Source: Dehalococcoidia bacterium UBA2158 (lineage in GTDB: Bacteria > Chloroflexota > Dehalococcoidia > Lucifugimonadales > UBA3495). Taken from it: DNA of 21,694 nt. The notes below the pieces were generated by a model that made no database searches, was not told where the DNA came from, and saw only the letters and a program-made list of their open reading frames with translations. Made by a program: the position numbers and the translations under genes. Positions 1 through 7,421 of the stretch are shown one piece after another. How positions within the stretch are numbered: position 1 is the stretch's first letter; the number at the start of each line of letters is the position of its first letter. The DNA lies in assembly GCA_002328185.1 (NCBI GenBank), contig DCWQ01000041.1:13348-35041 (forward strand). The letters run 5' to 3'.

Positions 1-596
1 CCAACGTGCAGCCCGGCTGAGCCAACTATGGCGGCGACATCGGCATGGTCGTTGAGGATCAGCGATGCCCCAGACTTGGCACAGAGTTTCTGCAGGTCGA
101 TGGCCAGGGGCAGGGATTCGCCCTTGTCGCGGAGCTTGTCTCTGAGCTGGAGTATCCTCGCTCCGCCCTGGATGGCTGCCTGGGCGATGGCCAGCGGGTC
201 ACGTCCGCCGGTGACTTGAGGGTCGATGATCACGTAGAGACCGCGCACCAAGTCGGCCTTCTCCCGGCGTATCGTCGAGCCAAGCTGGCTGGTGAGTTCG
301 TCCAAAATGCGGCTAACTCCGGCCAGCGTTTCCCAGCCCAAAGGGTTGGCGCAAGATGACTCGTCCAGATGGGACAGCAAGTCGGCAGCTACCGAGACCA
401 GTTCGAGGGTTTGTTGCGCTGAGGTGGGCGGGCCGTCGTCGGTCTCGGCCATGGCGGAAGCGGCCGGTAAGGAAAGGATGACATCCCGCAGGCTCTGCAA
501 GGCCGGTGCCGGCGATAATGCCGGTGGGACGAACCGAGAAGCAGACTCGATGCAGTGGAAGATGACTTGATAATGGCTCTGGGCAAGATTGGTCAT
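1..596 (-). CDS. thiE: Thiamine-phosphate synthase (ThiE) with long N-terminal extension, 3' end outside window
   Basis: ThiE joins HMP-pyrophosphate and thiazole phosphate to give thiamine phosphate in the cytoplasm. I translated this frame by hand: it opens at ATG 596-594 and stays open to the left edge (198 full codons). From about residue 119 it reads GLYVIIDP, then GGARILQLRDK (residues 144-154, the family's GGA-x-x-x-QLRDK strand) and LILNDHADVAAIVGSAGLHV (179-198, the LINDRxDxA...GxHxG segment). The phosphate-binding C-terminal half of the barrel lies outside the window. The first ~117 residues are a mostly helical, Ala/Pro/Ser-rich extension that ordinary ThiE (about 210 aa) lacks, and it does not look like the ThiD2 domain sometimes found there. 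The start is supported by an ATGA overlap with the upstream FmdB gene, which implies translational coupling. The enzyme assignment is firm; the extension's role is unknown. Confidence 0.88.
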   Translation of the reverse strand, partial: MTNLAQSHYQVIFHCIESASRFVPPALSPAPALQSLRDVILSLPAASAMAETDDGPPTSAQQTLELVSVAADLLSHLDESSCANPLGWETLAGVSRILDELTSQLGSTIRREKADLVRGLYVIIDPQVTGGRDPLAIAQAAIQGGARILQLRDKLRDKGESLPLAIDLQKLCAKSGASLILNDHADVAAIVGSAGLHV

Positions 597-934
597 AGGT
601 CCATTCCTTTGGGGGTCTCCCCTGAGCGGGCGGCGTCGATATTGTCTCTCACGGTTTGGGGCATATCCATCCCGTATTTCGCGAAAGCGTCTTCCACGCC
701 ACGACCGATGTTTCGTGGGTCGTTGTAGTAACCAGGTGACCGGTGCTCGCTGCCGGGCCCGAAGCTCTCGTGGACCGAGCCCACGGTCTTGCCCATGGCA
801 AACGACGACATTCGCCGCTCCATGGATTTTCCCTGGCAGTGGGAGCAGACCGGCTCAATCTCGCTCTTGATAGACCTCAGAAAGAACGAGGACGGTTTGG
901 CGCAATCCTGACACCGGTATTCATATATAGGCAT
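593..934 (-). CDS. FmdB-type zinc-ribbon protein (copy 1)
   Basis: A small cytoplasmic protein of 113 aa. It begins MPIYEYRCQDC and carries two CxxC pairs (C8/C11 and C30/C33), the N-terminal zinc ribbon of the FmdB/CxxC_CxxC_SSSS regulatory family. The remaining ~80 residues are polar and low in recognisable motifs, as is usual for this family. Family members are annotated as putative regulators, but no biochemical role is established. The gene sits 51 bp downstream of a second FmdB gene, and its stop overlaps the thiE start (ATGA), so the three probably form one minus-strand operon. I see no clear Shine-Dalgarno sequence before its ATG. Confidence in the family is high; the function is not inferable from sequence. 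Confidence 0.88.
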   Translation of the reverse strand: MPIYEYRCQDCAKPSSFFLRSIKSEIEPVCSHCQGKSMERRMSSFAMGKTVGSVHESFGPGSEHRSPGYYNDPRNIGRGVEDAFAKYGMDMPQTVRDNIDAARSGETPKGMDL

Positions 935-985
935 GAAAGATATTTCTCTAAAGAGCCGAAAGCCGGCCGCCTATCACTTTCTGGC

Positions 986-1300
986 TTACGAGTCTTTGAT
1001 TTCACGGCGTTCGCGATTGAATTCGGGCGTGGTCTGGCCGCCCATCTCCTTCTTGATCCGCCCCATATATTTGTCGACGCTGGCCCCGCTGGTCTCGTCC
1101 AAGTCGCTGGTCGTCTCGCGGCTGGGGACCCAGTTCAGGCTATCGCCCCATGAGGCACGGAAGGAAAACTTCGAGATCAGCTTCTCCACGTTCGCGCTTT
1201 GGCAATGCTCGCAACTCGGCTGCTTGTCATCCGTCGGATTGCGGATGAGCACCGAGGTGATTTCTTGGCAGTCGCCGCAGCGGTATTCGTAGAGAGGCAA
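986..1300 (-). CDS. FmdB-type zinc-ribbon protein (copy 2)
   Basis: A 104-aa FmdB-family zinc ribbon that begins MPLYEYRCGDC, with C8/C11 and C30/C33 at the same spacing as its neighbour, so the pair looks like a tandem duplication. The C-terminal parts have diverged, but both keep charged, glycine/serine-rich tails. The start is a TTG codon at 1300-1298, chosen because the family almost always begins MPxYEYxC; no ATG lies close upstream in frame. It is the first gene of the minus-strand group fmdB2-fmdB1-thiE. The promoter is unclear: a TAAAAT hexamer lies about 60 bp upstream, but without a convincing -35 partner. The function is unknown beyond likely zinc binding. Confidence 0.85.
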   Translation of the reverse strand: MPLYEYRCGDCQEITSVLIRNPTDDKQPSCEHCQSANVEKLISKFSFRASWGDSLNWVPSRETTSDLDETSGASVDKYMGRIKKEMGGQTTPEFNRERREIKDS

Positions 1301-1409
1301 GTGTTCAGCCCAGTTCAGCCAGAGTCGATAGCTTCATGATTTGGCACACATTTTATCATGGGACAATCTCTCCAGGCTGGCTTTCAAACAGGAAGCACTG
1401 ATCTCTCCA

Positions 1410-1432
1410 TTCGTCCTGAGGCTCTCGAAGGG
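1410..1432. repeat. REP-like dispersed repeat remnant (TTCGTCCTGAG...TCGAAGGG type)
   Basis: The segment TTCGTCCTGAG followed by GCTCTCGAAGGG resembles the TTCGTCCTGAGCnnGTCGAAGG palindromic intergenic repeat common in environmental bacterial genomes. One half is imperfect, so the inverted symmetry is partly lost. Only one copy is in this window; the assignment rests on recall of the motif. Confidence 0.45.
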
Positions 1433-1587
1433 CGCGCAGCAGTCAAATTTGTTGGGTGCAAGGACTTGATTGACTCCCAGCGGTGGTTCGACGGAGGTCA
1501 CCACGAACGGCTTTCCTACAAATTTCTTCAATTCTGGAAAGCCTGTTATTGACGCCAGCCAGGCGCGCGAACCACGATTGGCTACTG

Positions 1588-1593
1588 TATAAT
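1588..1593 (+). promoter_or_regulatory. Candidate -10 box for polA operon
   Basis: A perfect TATAAT preceded by TG (TGTATAAT). No good -35 hexamer lies 16-18 bp upstream, so the call rests on the -10 alone. It would start transcription near 1600, giving a leader of roughly 85 nt before the chosen polA start. Confidence 0.4.
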
Positions 1594-1634
1594 GCGGCCA
1601 CCTAAGGAGATGGTTTTCAAGGCTAAACACGACC

Positions 1635-1650
1635 CCCGACAGATGTCGGG
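1635..1650 (+). promoter_or_regulatory. Hairpin in the polA leader
   Basis: CCCGAC / AGAT / GTCGGG forms a 6-bp all-perfect GC-rich stem with a four-base loop, between the candidate -10 and the polA ribosome-binding site. No T-run follows, so it is not a simple terminator. It may stabilise the mRNA or modulate translation; the role is inferred only. Confidence 0.4.
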
Positions 1651-1685
1651 AGTCTCGGTAGAATTGGATGTCCCGAGGTGCCTTC

Positions 1686-4508
1686 ATGGCGGATGAACAA
1701 GCCCATACTATTCCGATGTTCGGTGATGACCAGCCAAAGGTAATTGCCGCTCCAGTTAGACCGACTGCGCCGGCGAAGGAACGCGAGCCATTGTTGATAA
1801 TCATGGATGGCCATGCCATGGTCCACCGGTCTTTTCGCGCCATATCCACCCAGCGGCATCTGACCGTGAACGCCACCGGCGAAGATGTGACCGGGGTCTA
1901 CGGGTTCGCTAACGTTTTCTTGAGAGCGCTGAACGAGTGGAACCCTGCCTACTGCGCCATCGCCTTCGACGTGTCGGCTCCCACCTTCCGCCATAAGCAG
2001 TTCCCCGAATACAAGGCCCAGCGTGAGGCCACGCCCGAGGAACTTGGGCCCCAATTCGGCCGGGTGAAGCAGCTTATGGAGGCCTTCGGGGTCCCGGTGT
2101 TCGAATTAGAAGGATGGGAGGCGGACGACGTCATCGGCACCCTATCGGCGCAAGCCGAGAAGATCGGCTTGGACTCGGTCATCCTTACCGGCGACCGGGA
2201 TACATTCCAGTTGATTTCCTCCAAGGTCAGGGTTGACCTAGCCTCCAGCATACAGGACCGCAAAGTCTACGACGAAGAGGCGTTGCAGGAACGCTATTCC
2301 GGCCTCACCGCTGCGCAGCAGACCGATTTCAAGGCGTTGCTGGGCGACACTTCAGATAACATCCCGGGAGTCCCGAAAGTCGGCGAAAAAACGGCCATCG
2401 CCCTGCTCAACGCCTACCAAAACCTGGAAGGCATCTACGAACATATCGAGGAGGTGGCGCGTCCCACCGTGAAGGCGTCCTTAACAGAGTTCAAAGACCG
2501 GGCTTTCTCCAACCGGGAACTGATGACCATCGACCGGGAAAGCCCGGTGGAACTGGACCTAGACAAGGCCAAGTTCGGAGAATTCGACCGGGACATCGTG
2601 GTTCAGTTGATGACCGAGCTTGAGTTCTTCACCGTCATCCCCCGCATCCCAGAGACGGGCGCTGCCCAAGCCACGTCTGACGCCACACCGTCTCCCATTC
2701 AAGCGCCCGGCGAGGGCGCCGATTACACCGTGGTACAGACCAAAGACCAGTTGGAGCAGATGCTGGCGGCGTTGCACGAGGCCGGCAGATTCTCCTTCGA
2801 CACCGAGACAACAGGTCTGGACGCGGTGCAGGCCGGTCTGGTGGGGCTGAGTTTCTCCACAGCACCGTCAGTAGGCTGGTACGTGCCGGTCGGCCATCAA
2901 CTGGGGGAGCAATTGCCCATGGAAGAGGTCCTAGCGGCAGTGCGCCCGCTGTTTGAGTCGCCGGAAATCAGCAAGTGCGCCCACAACGCTAATTACGACA
3001 TGACGATACTGGCCAGCCATGGCATCGAGTGCCAAGGCGTCGATTTCGACACCATGGTCGCCGCCCATCTCCTCAGCCGCGGGCAGTTGGGGCTGAAGAA
3101 CTTGGCGCTAGACGTTTTGGGACAGGAGATGACTCCAATAACGGAGTTGATCGGCAGAGGCAGCAAGCAGTTGAGTTTCGACAAGGTGGATATCCAACAG
3201 GCAGCGCCCTACGCTGCCGCCGATGCCGACATGACCGGACGTCTCCGTCTGGCTTTCGAAGAGCCCGTCGCCAGAGAGGGCTTGAGTTCGCTGATGACCG
3301 ACATGGAGATGCCGCTGGTCCCGGTGCTGGTGACCATGCAGCGCCACGGCATCAAGCTGGACTCGGCCGTGCTGCGCGAGATGTCTGAAGACCTTTGGGA
3401 GCAGATGTTCTCGACTGAAGAAGAACTCTACAAGTCCATCGGCCATACGGTAAACATCAACTCGCCGCAACAACTCAGTGACCTGCTGTTCAATGAGATC
3501 GGCCTACCCAAGACCAAACGCACCAAGACCGGCTACTCTACCGACGCCAACTCCCTGGAGGGTCTAAAAGGCCTGCACCCCGTAGTGGACCAGATATTGG
3601 ATTACCGCCAACTGTCAAAGCTCAAATCGACCTATGTGGACGCCCTGCCGGACATGGTGAACCCAACGACCGGCCGTGTGCACACCAGCTATAACCAGAC
3701 CGGATCAGCCACTGGGCGCATGTCCAGCAGCGACCCCAATCTGCAGAACATACCCATCCGAACGGAGATGGGCCGTCAGGTGAGAAAGGCCTTTGTGGCA
3801 GACGGCGCGCCGGACTGGCTGTTGTTCTCGGCCGATTATTCCCAGATCGAGTTGCGGGTGCTGGCCCACATATCTCAGGATCCGGGCTTGCTCGAGGCTT
3901 TCCAGCGAGGCGAAGACATCCACTCGTCTACAGCTTCATTGATGTTCGATGTTCCCCTGAACGATGTTGACGCCGAACAGCGCCGCATCGCCAAGGTTCT
4001 GAACTTCGGTGTGATCTATGGCCTGTCCGCACATGGCATCTCCCAGCAGACCGGCTTCAGCAGAGAGGAAGGGGCGTTGTTCATCGAGGCCTACTTCAAC
4101 AAATACCCCGGCATCAACGACTACCTGGAGCAGGTGAAGGTCAAGGCCAGGGCTGAGCAGTACGTCGAGACGCTGCTGGGCCGCCGCCGCTACTTGCTCG
4201 ACATCAACAGTTCCAACTTCAACGTGCGGGGCGGCGCCGAGCGCATGGCCATCAACATGCCCATCCAGGGCACCGCAGCCGACATCATGAAGCTGGCCAT
4301 GATCCGCGTGCAGAACCGCCTCGACGACGAGGGCCTCCGCACAAAGATGCTGCTCCAAGTGCACGATGAACTGGTCTTCGAGACGCCTAAAGAAGAGATG
4401 GACGTCCTCAAAGATCTGGTCTTCGACGAGATGCCTGCCGCCATGGACCTGGACGTAACCTTGAAGGTGGACGCCAAGTGGGGCCCGACCTGGGGAGACA
4501 TGGAGTAG
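1686..4508 (+). CDS. polA: DNA polymerase I
   Basis: A 940-aa family A DNA polymerase for Okazaki-fragment processing and repair synthesis, close to the usual length (E. coli 928). All three domains are present. The 5'-3' exonuclease domain (about residues 35-300) includes the GDTSDNIPGVPKVGEKTA helix-hairpin segment. The 3'-5' exonuclease domain has the DTETTGL motif (about 371), HNANYD and YAAADAD, so proofreading looks intact. The polymerase domain has motif A DYSQIELR (about 716), the O-helix RRIAKVLNFGVIYG (about 765) and VHDELVFE (about 892). The O-helix Phe is the bacterial form that discriminates against dideoxynucleotides. I chose ATG 1686 rather than ATG 1668 because GAGGTG at 1675-1680 lies 5 bases before it, while 1668 has no Shine-Dalgarno sequence. 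It heads a plus-strand cluster running to 6418. Confidence 0.97.
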   Translation: MADEQAHTIPMFGDDQPKVIAAPVRPTAPAKEREPLLIIMDGHAMVHRSFRAISTQRHLTVNATGEDVTGVYGFANVFLRALNEWNPAYCAIAFDVSAPTFRHKQFPEYKAQREATPEELGPQFGRVKQLMEAFGVPVFELEGWEADDVIGTLSAQAEKIGLDSVILTGDRDTFQLISSKVRVDLASSIQDRKVYDEEALQERYSGLTAAQQTDFKALLGDTSDNIPGVPKVGEKTAIALLNAYQNLEGIYEHIEEVARPTVKASLTEFKDRAFSNRELMTIDRESPVELDLDKAKFGEFDRDIVVQLMTELEFFTVIPRIPETGAAQATSDATPSPIQAPGEGADYTVVQTKDQLEQMLAALHEAGRFSFDTETTGLDAVQAGLVGLSFSTAPSVGWYVPVGHQLGEQLPMEEVLAAVRPLFESPEISKCAHNANYDMTILASHGIECQGVDFDTMVAAHLLSRGQLGLKNLALDVLGQEMTPITELIGRGSKQLSFDKVDIQQAAPYAAADADMTGRLRLAFEEPVAREGLSSLMTDMEMPLVPVLVTMQRHGIKLDSAVLREMSEDLWEQMFSTEEELYKSIGHTVNINSPQQLSDLLFNEIGLPKTKRTKTGYSTDANSLEGLKGLHPVVDQILDYRQLSKLKSTYVDALPDMVNPTTGRVHTSYNQTGSATGRMSSSDPNLQNIPIRTEMGRQVRKAFVADGAPDWLLFSADYSQIELRVLAHISQDPGLLEAFQRGEDIHSSTASLMFDVPLNDVDAEQRRIAKVLNFGVIYGLSAHGISQQTGFSREEGALFIEAYFNKYPGINDYLEQVKVKARAEQYVETLLGRRRYLLDINSSNFNVRGGAERMAINMPIQGTAADIMKLAMIRVQNRLDDEGLRTKMLLQVHDELVFETPKEEMDVLKDLVFDEMPAAMDLDVTLKVDAKWGPTWGDME

Positions 4509-4574
4509 AGGAGCCCAAGCCAAGATCATCTGAGTGCGGGTAATTGTCGCGCCGAACAGGAATTTCAACCAAAC

Positions 4575-5453
4575 ATGGAACTATACCGAAGCTTTATCTT
4601 CGTGCCCGGTAACCGGGAGAGCATGCTGGAGCGGGCCAAGGCGTTCAAGGCCGATGTCATCATGGTCGACCTGGAGGACTCGGTGCCTCCCGGCGAGAAA
4701 GAGACCGCCAAACACATGGCGAAAGAGTGGGTGCCGACCCTATGTCATGAGGGTCAGAGGGTCATGGTGCGGGTGAACTCTCTGGACACCGGCCTCACTC
4801 GCTCGGAGCTGGAGGCCTTGGTCTCGCCCGACCTTTATGGCATCAGCCTGGGCAAGGTTGAGTCTACCTGGAACATCAAGGATGTTGACCTCATGTTGAG
4901 TGCGATAGAACCGCTGGCCGGAGTGGAGCGAGGCTCAACCAAGATCTCCGCCTGGGTCGAGACCGCCAGTGCATTGGTAGACGCCCGAGACATCGCCATA
5001 GCCTCGCCACGGGTCATCTCTTTGTCCTTCGGCGCGGAGGACTTCACCAACGATATGGGCATCGAGCGGTCGGACACCGGCGAAGAGGTCCAGGTCCCCC
5101 GGTCATTGGTCCCAGTGGCGGCCAGGGCGGCCAACGTTGCATCTTTGGACTCGCCATTCGTGCTGTTTCAAGACCCGGACGCGCTACGGGCCGACGTCCA
5201 AAAAGCCCTGCAGATGGGGTACACCGGCAAGCACGCGATCCATCCCTCCCAGCTTGACATAATCAACGAGGTCTTCAGTCCCTCGGCCGAAGAGGTCGCC
5301 TATGCCCGGAAGATCATGGAAGCATGGGACGAGGCCGAAGCTGCTGGCCGGGGGTCTTTGGCCATGGACGGCCGCATGGTGGACGTTCCAGTGGTGAAAC
5401 GAGCCCAGAACCTGCTGGATTTCGCCGACGCCATTGAGGCCCGAGAGCGCTAG
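4575..5453 (+). CDS. HpcH/HpaI-type CoA ester lyase (CitE-like)
   Basis: A 292-aa TIM-barrel lyase of the citrate lyase beta / malyl-CoA lyase family, which cleaves or forms beta-hydroxyacyl-CoA thioesters such as malyl-, citramalyl- or methylmalyl-CoA. Family marks in order: RSFIFVPGN (5-13), DLEDSVPPGEK (32-42), VRVN (R66), the metal-binding Glu in WVETASA (E129), the metal Asp in FGAEDFTNDMG (D156) and GKHAIHPSQ (218-226). No acyl-carrier subunit of a citrate lyase complex is nearby, so it is probably a free-standing CoA-ester lyase. It starts 66 bp after polA; an AGGAA lies rather far (12 bases) from the ATG. The exact substrate cannot be read from sequence. Confidence 0.88.
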   Translation: MELYRSFIFVPGNRESMLERAKAFKADVIMVDLEDSVPPGEKETAKHMAKEWVPTLCHEGQRVMVRVNSLDTGLTRSELEALVSPDLYGISLGKVESTWNIKDVDLMLSAIEPLAGVERGSTKISAWVETASALVDARDIAIASPRVISLSFGAEDFTNDMGIERSDTGEEVQVPRSLVPVAARAANVASLDSPFVLFQDPDALRADVQKALQMGYTGKHAIHPSQLDIINEVFSPSAEEVAYARKIMEAWDEAEAAGRGSLAMDGRMVDVPVVKRAQNLLDFADAIEARER

Positions 5454-5466
5454 GCGTGTTATTAGT

Positions 5467-5853
5467 ATGAAAGACGATCTATCAAAGACCGACCGCATTG
5501 TCTTGGAAGGGATGCGCTTCTACGGGTTCCACGGAGTGAACCCAGAGGAACGGGTGCTGGGGCAAGAGTACCTGGTTGACCTGGCCGTCGAGATGGAACT
5601 GCGCACAGCCGGCGCATCGGACCGCTTGGAAGACACCGTCAGCTACGCCCACATTTACCGCGCCGTGCTGGATGTCATGGAGGGCGAACCCCGCAACCTG
5701 CTGGAGGCGGCCGCCCAGTCCATAGCCGAACGAGTGCTTGCTGACTTTCCCGTAGATTCGGTTTCTGTCCGGGTGAAGAAACCTCATCCGCCCATCCGCG
5801 GGTCGGTCATCGAGAACGCCACCGTAGAGATATACCGCCGCCGAGAGAGGTAA
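5467..5853 (+). CDS. folB: Dihydroneopterin aldolase
   Basis: FolB converts 7,8-dihydroneopterin to 6-hydroxymethyl-dihydropterin and glycolaldehyde in folate synthesis. The 128-aa product has the family pattern: LEGMRFYGFHGVNPEER (13-29, with the conserved acidic pair E27/E28 near the pterin), DTVSYAHIY (56-64), NLLEAAAQSIAE (77-88) and VRVKKPHPPI (101-110, catalytic-type Lys followed by PPI). I chose ATG 5467 because the protein then begins close to the usual FolB start. An in-frame ATG at 5434 would overlap the lyase gene and add 11 non-family residues. The gene lies 13 bp after the lyase and 1 bp before the PPOX gene, so it is probably cotranscribed. No folE or folK is in the window. Confidence 0.92.
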   Translation: MKDDLSKTDRIVLEGMRFYGFHGVNPEERVLGQEYLVDLAVEMELRTAGASDRLEDTVSYAHIYRAVLDVMEGEPRNLLEAAAQSIAERVLADFPVDSVSVRVKKPHPPIRGSVIENATVEIYRRRER

Positions 5854-5854
5854 C

Positions 5855-6418
5855 ATGAAAGTCCACGACTTCCACGACGGGAACAGGCAGCTTCAAGACA
5901 AATTTGGCACCCGGAAACTGGCCGACAATCTGGCCAAACGGGCGACCGAGACCCTGGGCGACGATGAACGTAAGTTCATCGAGGGCGCCAACATGTTTTT
6001 CCTGGCGACCTGCGACGACCGGGGCCTGCCCACTTGCTCCTACAAAGGCGGGGAGCCGGGGTTCGTGCGAGTGGTGGACGAGGAGTCCATCGCCTTCCCC
6101 AACTACGACGGCAACGGCAAATACCAGTCAATGGGCAACCTGCTGCAGAACCCCAATGTGGGCCTGCTGTTCATCGACTTCGAGGGGCAACTCCGGCTCC
6201 GCCTCCAGGGCGAAGCGTCAATCGACGAGAACGACCCGCTGCTAGCCGAGTACCATGAGGCCCAGTTCATCGTGCGCGTAAAAGTTACCGAGGCCTACAA
6301 GAACTGCCCCCGCTACATCCATATGTACAAGCTGATTAAGAAGTCGGAATACGTTCCGCATTTGGGCCATGATACCCCTCAACCAGAGTGGAAAAAGAGC
6401 GCTGAATTATACGAGTAG
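5855..6418 (+). CDS. Pyridoxamine 5'-phosphate oxidase-family flavoprotein
   Basis: A 187-aa split-barrel flavoprotein of the PPOX class, probably FMN-binding. The core is visible as NMFFLATCDDRGLPTCSYKGG (around 46-66), FPNYDGNGKYQSMGNLLQNP (81-100), VGLLFIDF and the C-terminal NCPRYIHMYK stretch typical of this subgroup. These proteins are usually general oxidoreductases or flavin/F420 reductases and not PdxH, which has a different C-terminus, so no gene symbol is given. Translation is well supported: AGAGAGG precedes the ATG, which starts one base after the folB stop, implying coupling. It ends the plus-strand cluster and is followed by REP-like hairpins. The substrate is unknown. Confidence 0.85.
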   Translation: MKVHDFHDGNRQLQDKFGTRKLADNLAKRATETLGDDERKFIEGANMFFLATCDDRGLPTCSYKGGEPGFVRVVDEESIAFPNYDGNGKYQSMGNLLQNPNVGLLFIDFEGQLRLRLQGEASIDENDPLLAEYHEAQFIVRVKVTEAYKNCPRYIHMYKLIKKSEYVPHLGHDTPQPEWKKSAELYE

Positions 6419-6448
6419 AGTTGGCGCAGTGACCGCTCTCCAGTTATC

Positions 6449-6472
6449 CCCTCTCCCACGCATGGGAGAGGG
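6449..6472. repeat. REP-like hairpin (CCCTCTCCC...GGGAGAGGG type)
   Basis: CCCTCTCCCA / CGCA / TGGGAGAGGG is a perfect 10-bp stem with a four-base loop, followed by TTAGGGTGAAG. This matches a dispersed intergenic palindrome seen in many environmental bacteria. It lies between convergent genes (PPOX and cupin). No T-run flanks it on either side, so any terminator role would be by mRNA 3'-end stabilisation. Confidence 0.75.
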
Positions 6473-6534
6473 TTAGGGTGAAGCCAACGACTCTGAACAA
6501 ATCATCCAACAACCGGCACATGCTGTGTGCATGA

Positions 6535-6554
6535 ATTCCGGCTTTCGCCGGAAT
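6535..6554. repeat. REP-like hairpin (ATTCCGGC...GCCGGAAT type)
   Basis: ATTCCGGC / TTTC / GCCGGAAT is a perfect 8-bp stem with a four-base loop, followed by GACGGATGA, the usual tail of this widespread intergenic element. It is the second palindrome in the same 160-bp convergent gap. Confidence 0.75.
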
Positions 6555-6577
6555 GACGGATGAGTGGTCGGGAAGAC

Positions 6578-6937
6578 CTATTCTGCGGCGGTGATAGTGA
6601 TGTGGGACATGTAGGAGTTGGCGGTGGCGCCGTGCCAGTGGTTCTCGCCCTGGAGGACGTGGACCACGTCGCCCACGGTGATCTCCTGCTCGTGGCTCTC
6701 GTCGGCTACCATGCCGACGCCGGCTGTGACCACCAGCATCTGGTCGCTCTTGTGAGTGTGCCAGCCGGTGGTGCAGCCCTTCTCAAAGTTGACGATGCTG
6801 CTGTTGAAAGTCTTGCTGGCGCCTGCGGGTAGCAGTGGCTGCCTGGTGCGTTTGACGTCGCCGCCGGTCCAGCCGGGGATGGGAGTGGCGGTGGTGATGG
6901 GTTCGATCTCAACCTCGGCGATTCTAATTACTCTCAT
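6578..6937 (-). CDS. Small cupin, hydroxynitrile-lyase-like metal site
   Basis: A 119-aa single-domain cupin. Cupin motif 1 reads GWHTHKSDQMLVVTAGVG (58-75) and motif 2 lies around GDVVHVLQGENHWHGA (89-104). The predicted metal ligands are H60, H62, Q66 and H100. The Gln in place of the usual Glu, and the HWHGA segment, match the manganese cupins known as bacterial (R)-mandelonitrile lyases, and also their many uncharacterised relatives. The start is firm: AGGAGG lies 6 bases before the ATG. It is a single minus-strand gene, divergent from rpmB and convergent with the PPOX gene. The catalytic role is a guess from the family; detoxification of aldehydes or quinones is also possible. Confidence 0.82.
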   Translation of the reverse strand: MRVIRIAEVEIEPITTATPIPGWTGGDVKRTRQPLLPAGASKTFNSSIVNFEKGCTTGWHTHKSDQMLVVTAGVGMVADESHEQEITVGDVVHVLQGENHWHGATANSYMSHITITAAE

Positions 6938-7035
6938 AGGTTCCTCCTGTGATAGGCACGATATTCAGACGTAAAATCCAGAGTGGATAATACACTTCTA
7001 TCCAACCGGCGGATACCGTCGCACTGGGGAAGCGG

Positions 7036-7064
7036 TTGTTTGGGCGTGGGGATTGTGTTAGTCT
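7036..7064 (+). promoter_or_regulatory. Candidate promoter for rpmB
   Basis: TTGTTT (7036-7041), a 17-bp spacer and TAGTCT (7059-7064). Both hexamers are only partial matches, but the spacing is ideal and the position suits rpmB, leaving a leader of about 75 nt. Confidence 0.35.
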
Positions 7065-7144
7065 GAGAATCGTTCCGCTAAACAAAAATGAGATATTTCG
7101 TCGTCTGGCTTTGAGCCTGGACGGCGGCAAAAGAGATAACAAAG

Positions 7145-7351
7145 ATGCGCTGTGAGCTCTGTTTAAAGGCTGGGATGACCGGCAACAATGTCAGCCACTC
7201 CAACCGTCACACCAAGACCAAGTTCTTCGCCAACGTCCACAAGCAGACGCTGGTCCGCGACGGAAAACCAGTCAAGGTTAAGATCTGCACCCGCTGCCTG
7301 CGCTCACTCCACAAATCCAAGAAAGTCCAAAAAGTCTTCGCCGCCCTGTAA
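7145..7351 (+). CDS. rpmB: 50S ribosomal protein L28 (zinc-binding form)
   Basis: A 68-aa ribosomal large-subunit protein. The sequence carries GNNVSHSNRHTKTKFFAN (13-30), the hallmark L28 segment, and ICTRCLRS near the C-terminus. C3/C6 and C48/C51 form two CxxC pairs, so this is the zinc-containing (C+) paralogue type and not the cysteine-free form. Length is normal for bacterial L28. It is a single-gene unit between the divergent cupin and the convergent rpe. The Shine-Dalgarno sequence is weak (AGAG-type, upstream of ATAACAAAG). Confidence 0.96.
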   Translation: MRCELCLKAGMTGNNVSHSNRHTKTKFFANVHKQTLVRDGKPVKVKICTRCLRSLHKSKKVQKVFAAL

Positions 7352-7374
7352 GCGGTCAAAAAGAGAACCAAAAA

Positions 7375-7402
7375 GCTGATTGCTGACCGCTGATAGCTGA
7401 CA
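7375..7402. repeat. Four tandem 7-bp units, GCTGAYH type
   Basis: GCTGATT-GCTGACC-GCTGATA-GCTGACA, four head-to-tail heptamers that differ only in the last two positions. They lie between the convergent rpmB and rpe genes. Also seen: AGCGGTCA at 7351-7358 is an exact inverted match to TGACCGCT at 7384-7391. Confidence 0.6.
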
Positions 7403-7405
7403 TCT

Positions 7406-7421
7406 TTGGGCCTTAGCCCAA
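7406..7421. terminator. Weak hairpin at the rpmB/rpe convergent junction
   Basis: TTGGGC / CTTA / GCCCAA, a 6-bp stem that includes the rpe stop codon. No T-run follows on either strand. It could help end both convergent transcripts, but the case is weak. Confidence 0.3.

Larger units (their letters stand above)
1301..1685. other. Intergenic region between divergent fmdB2 and polA
   Basis: About 385 bases without a supported gene. Open frames here are short and resemble nothing. It holds a REP-like element (1410-1432), a perfect TATAAT box (1588-1593) and a short GC-rich hairpin in the presumed polA leader (1635-1650), each listed separately. Base composition is lower in GC than the flanking genes. 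Confidence 0.6.

Noticed and set aside
1668..1685. Upstream ATG as the polA start (six extra codons)
   Set aside because: It has no ribosome-binding site, whereas ATG 1686 has GAGGTG five bases before it.
3936..4568. Long minus-strand open frame opposite polA (210 codons)
   Set aside because: It lies wholly antisense to the conserved polymerase domain. Its composition is that of a mirrored reading frame, with no family resemblance.
6449..6472. Intrinsic terminator for the PPOX transcript
   Set aside because: The stem is strong but no T-run follows on either strand. It fits a dispersed REP-like repeat better.
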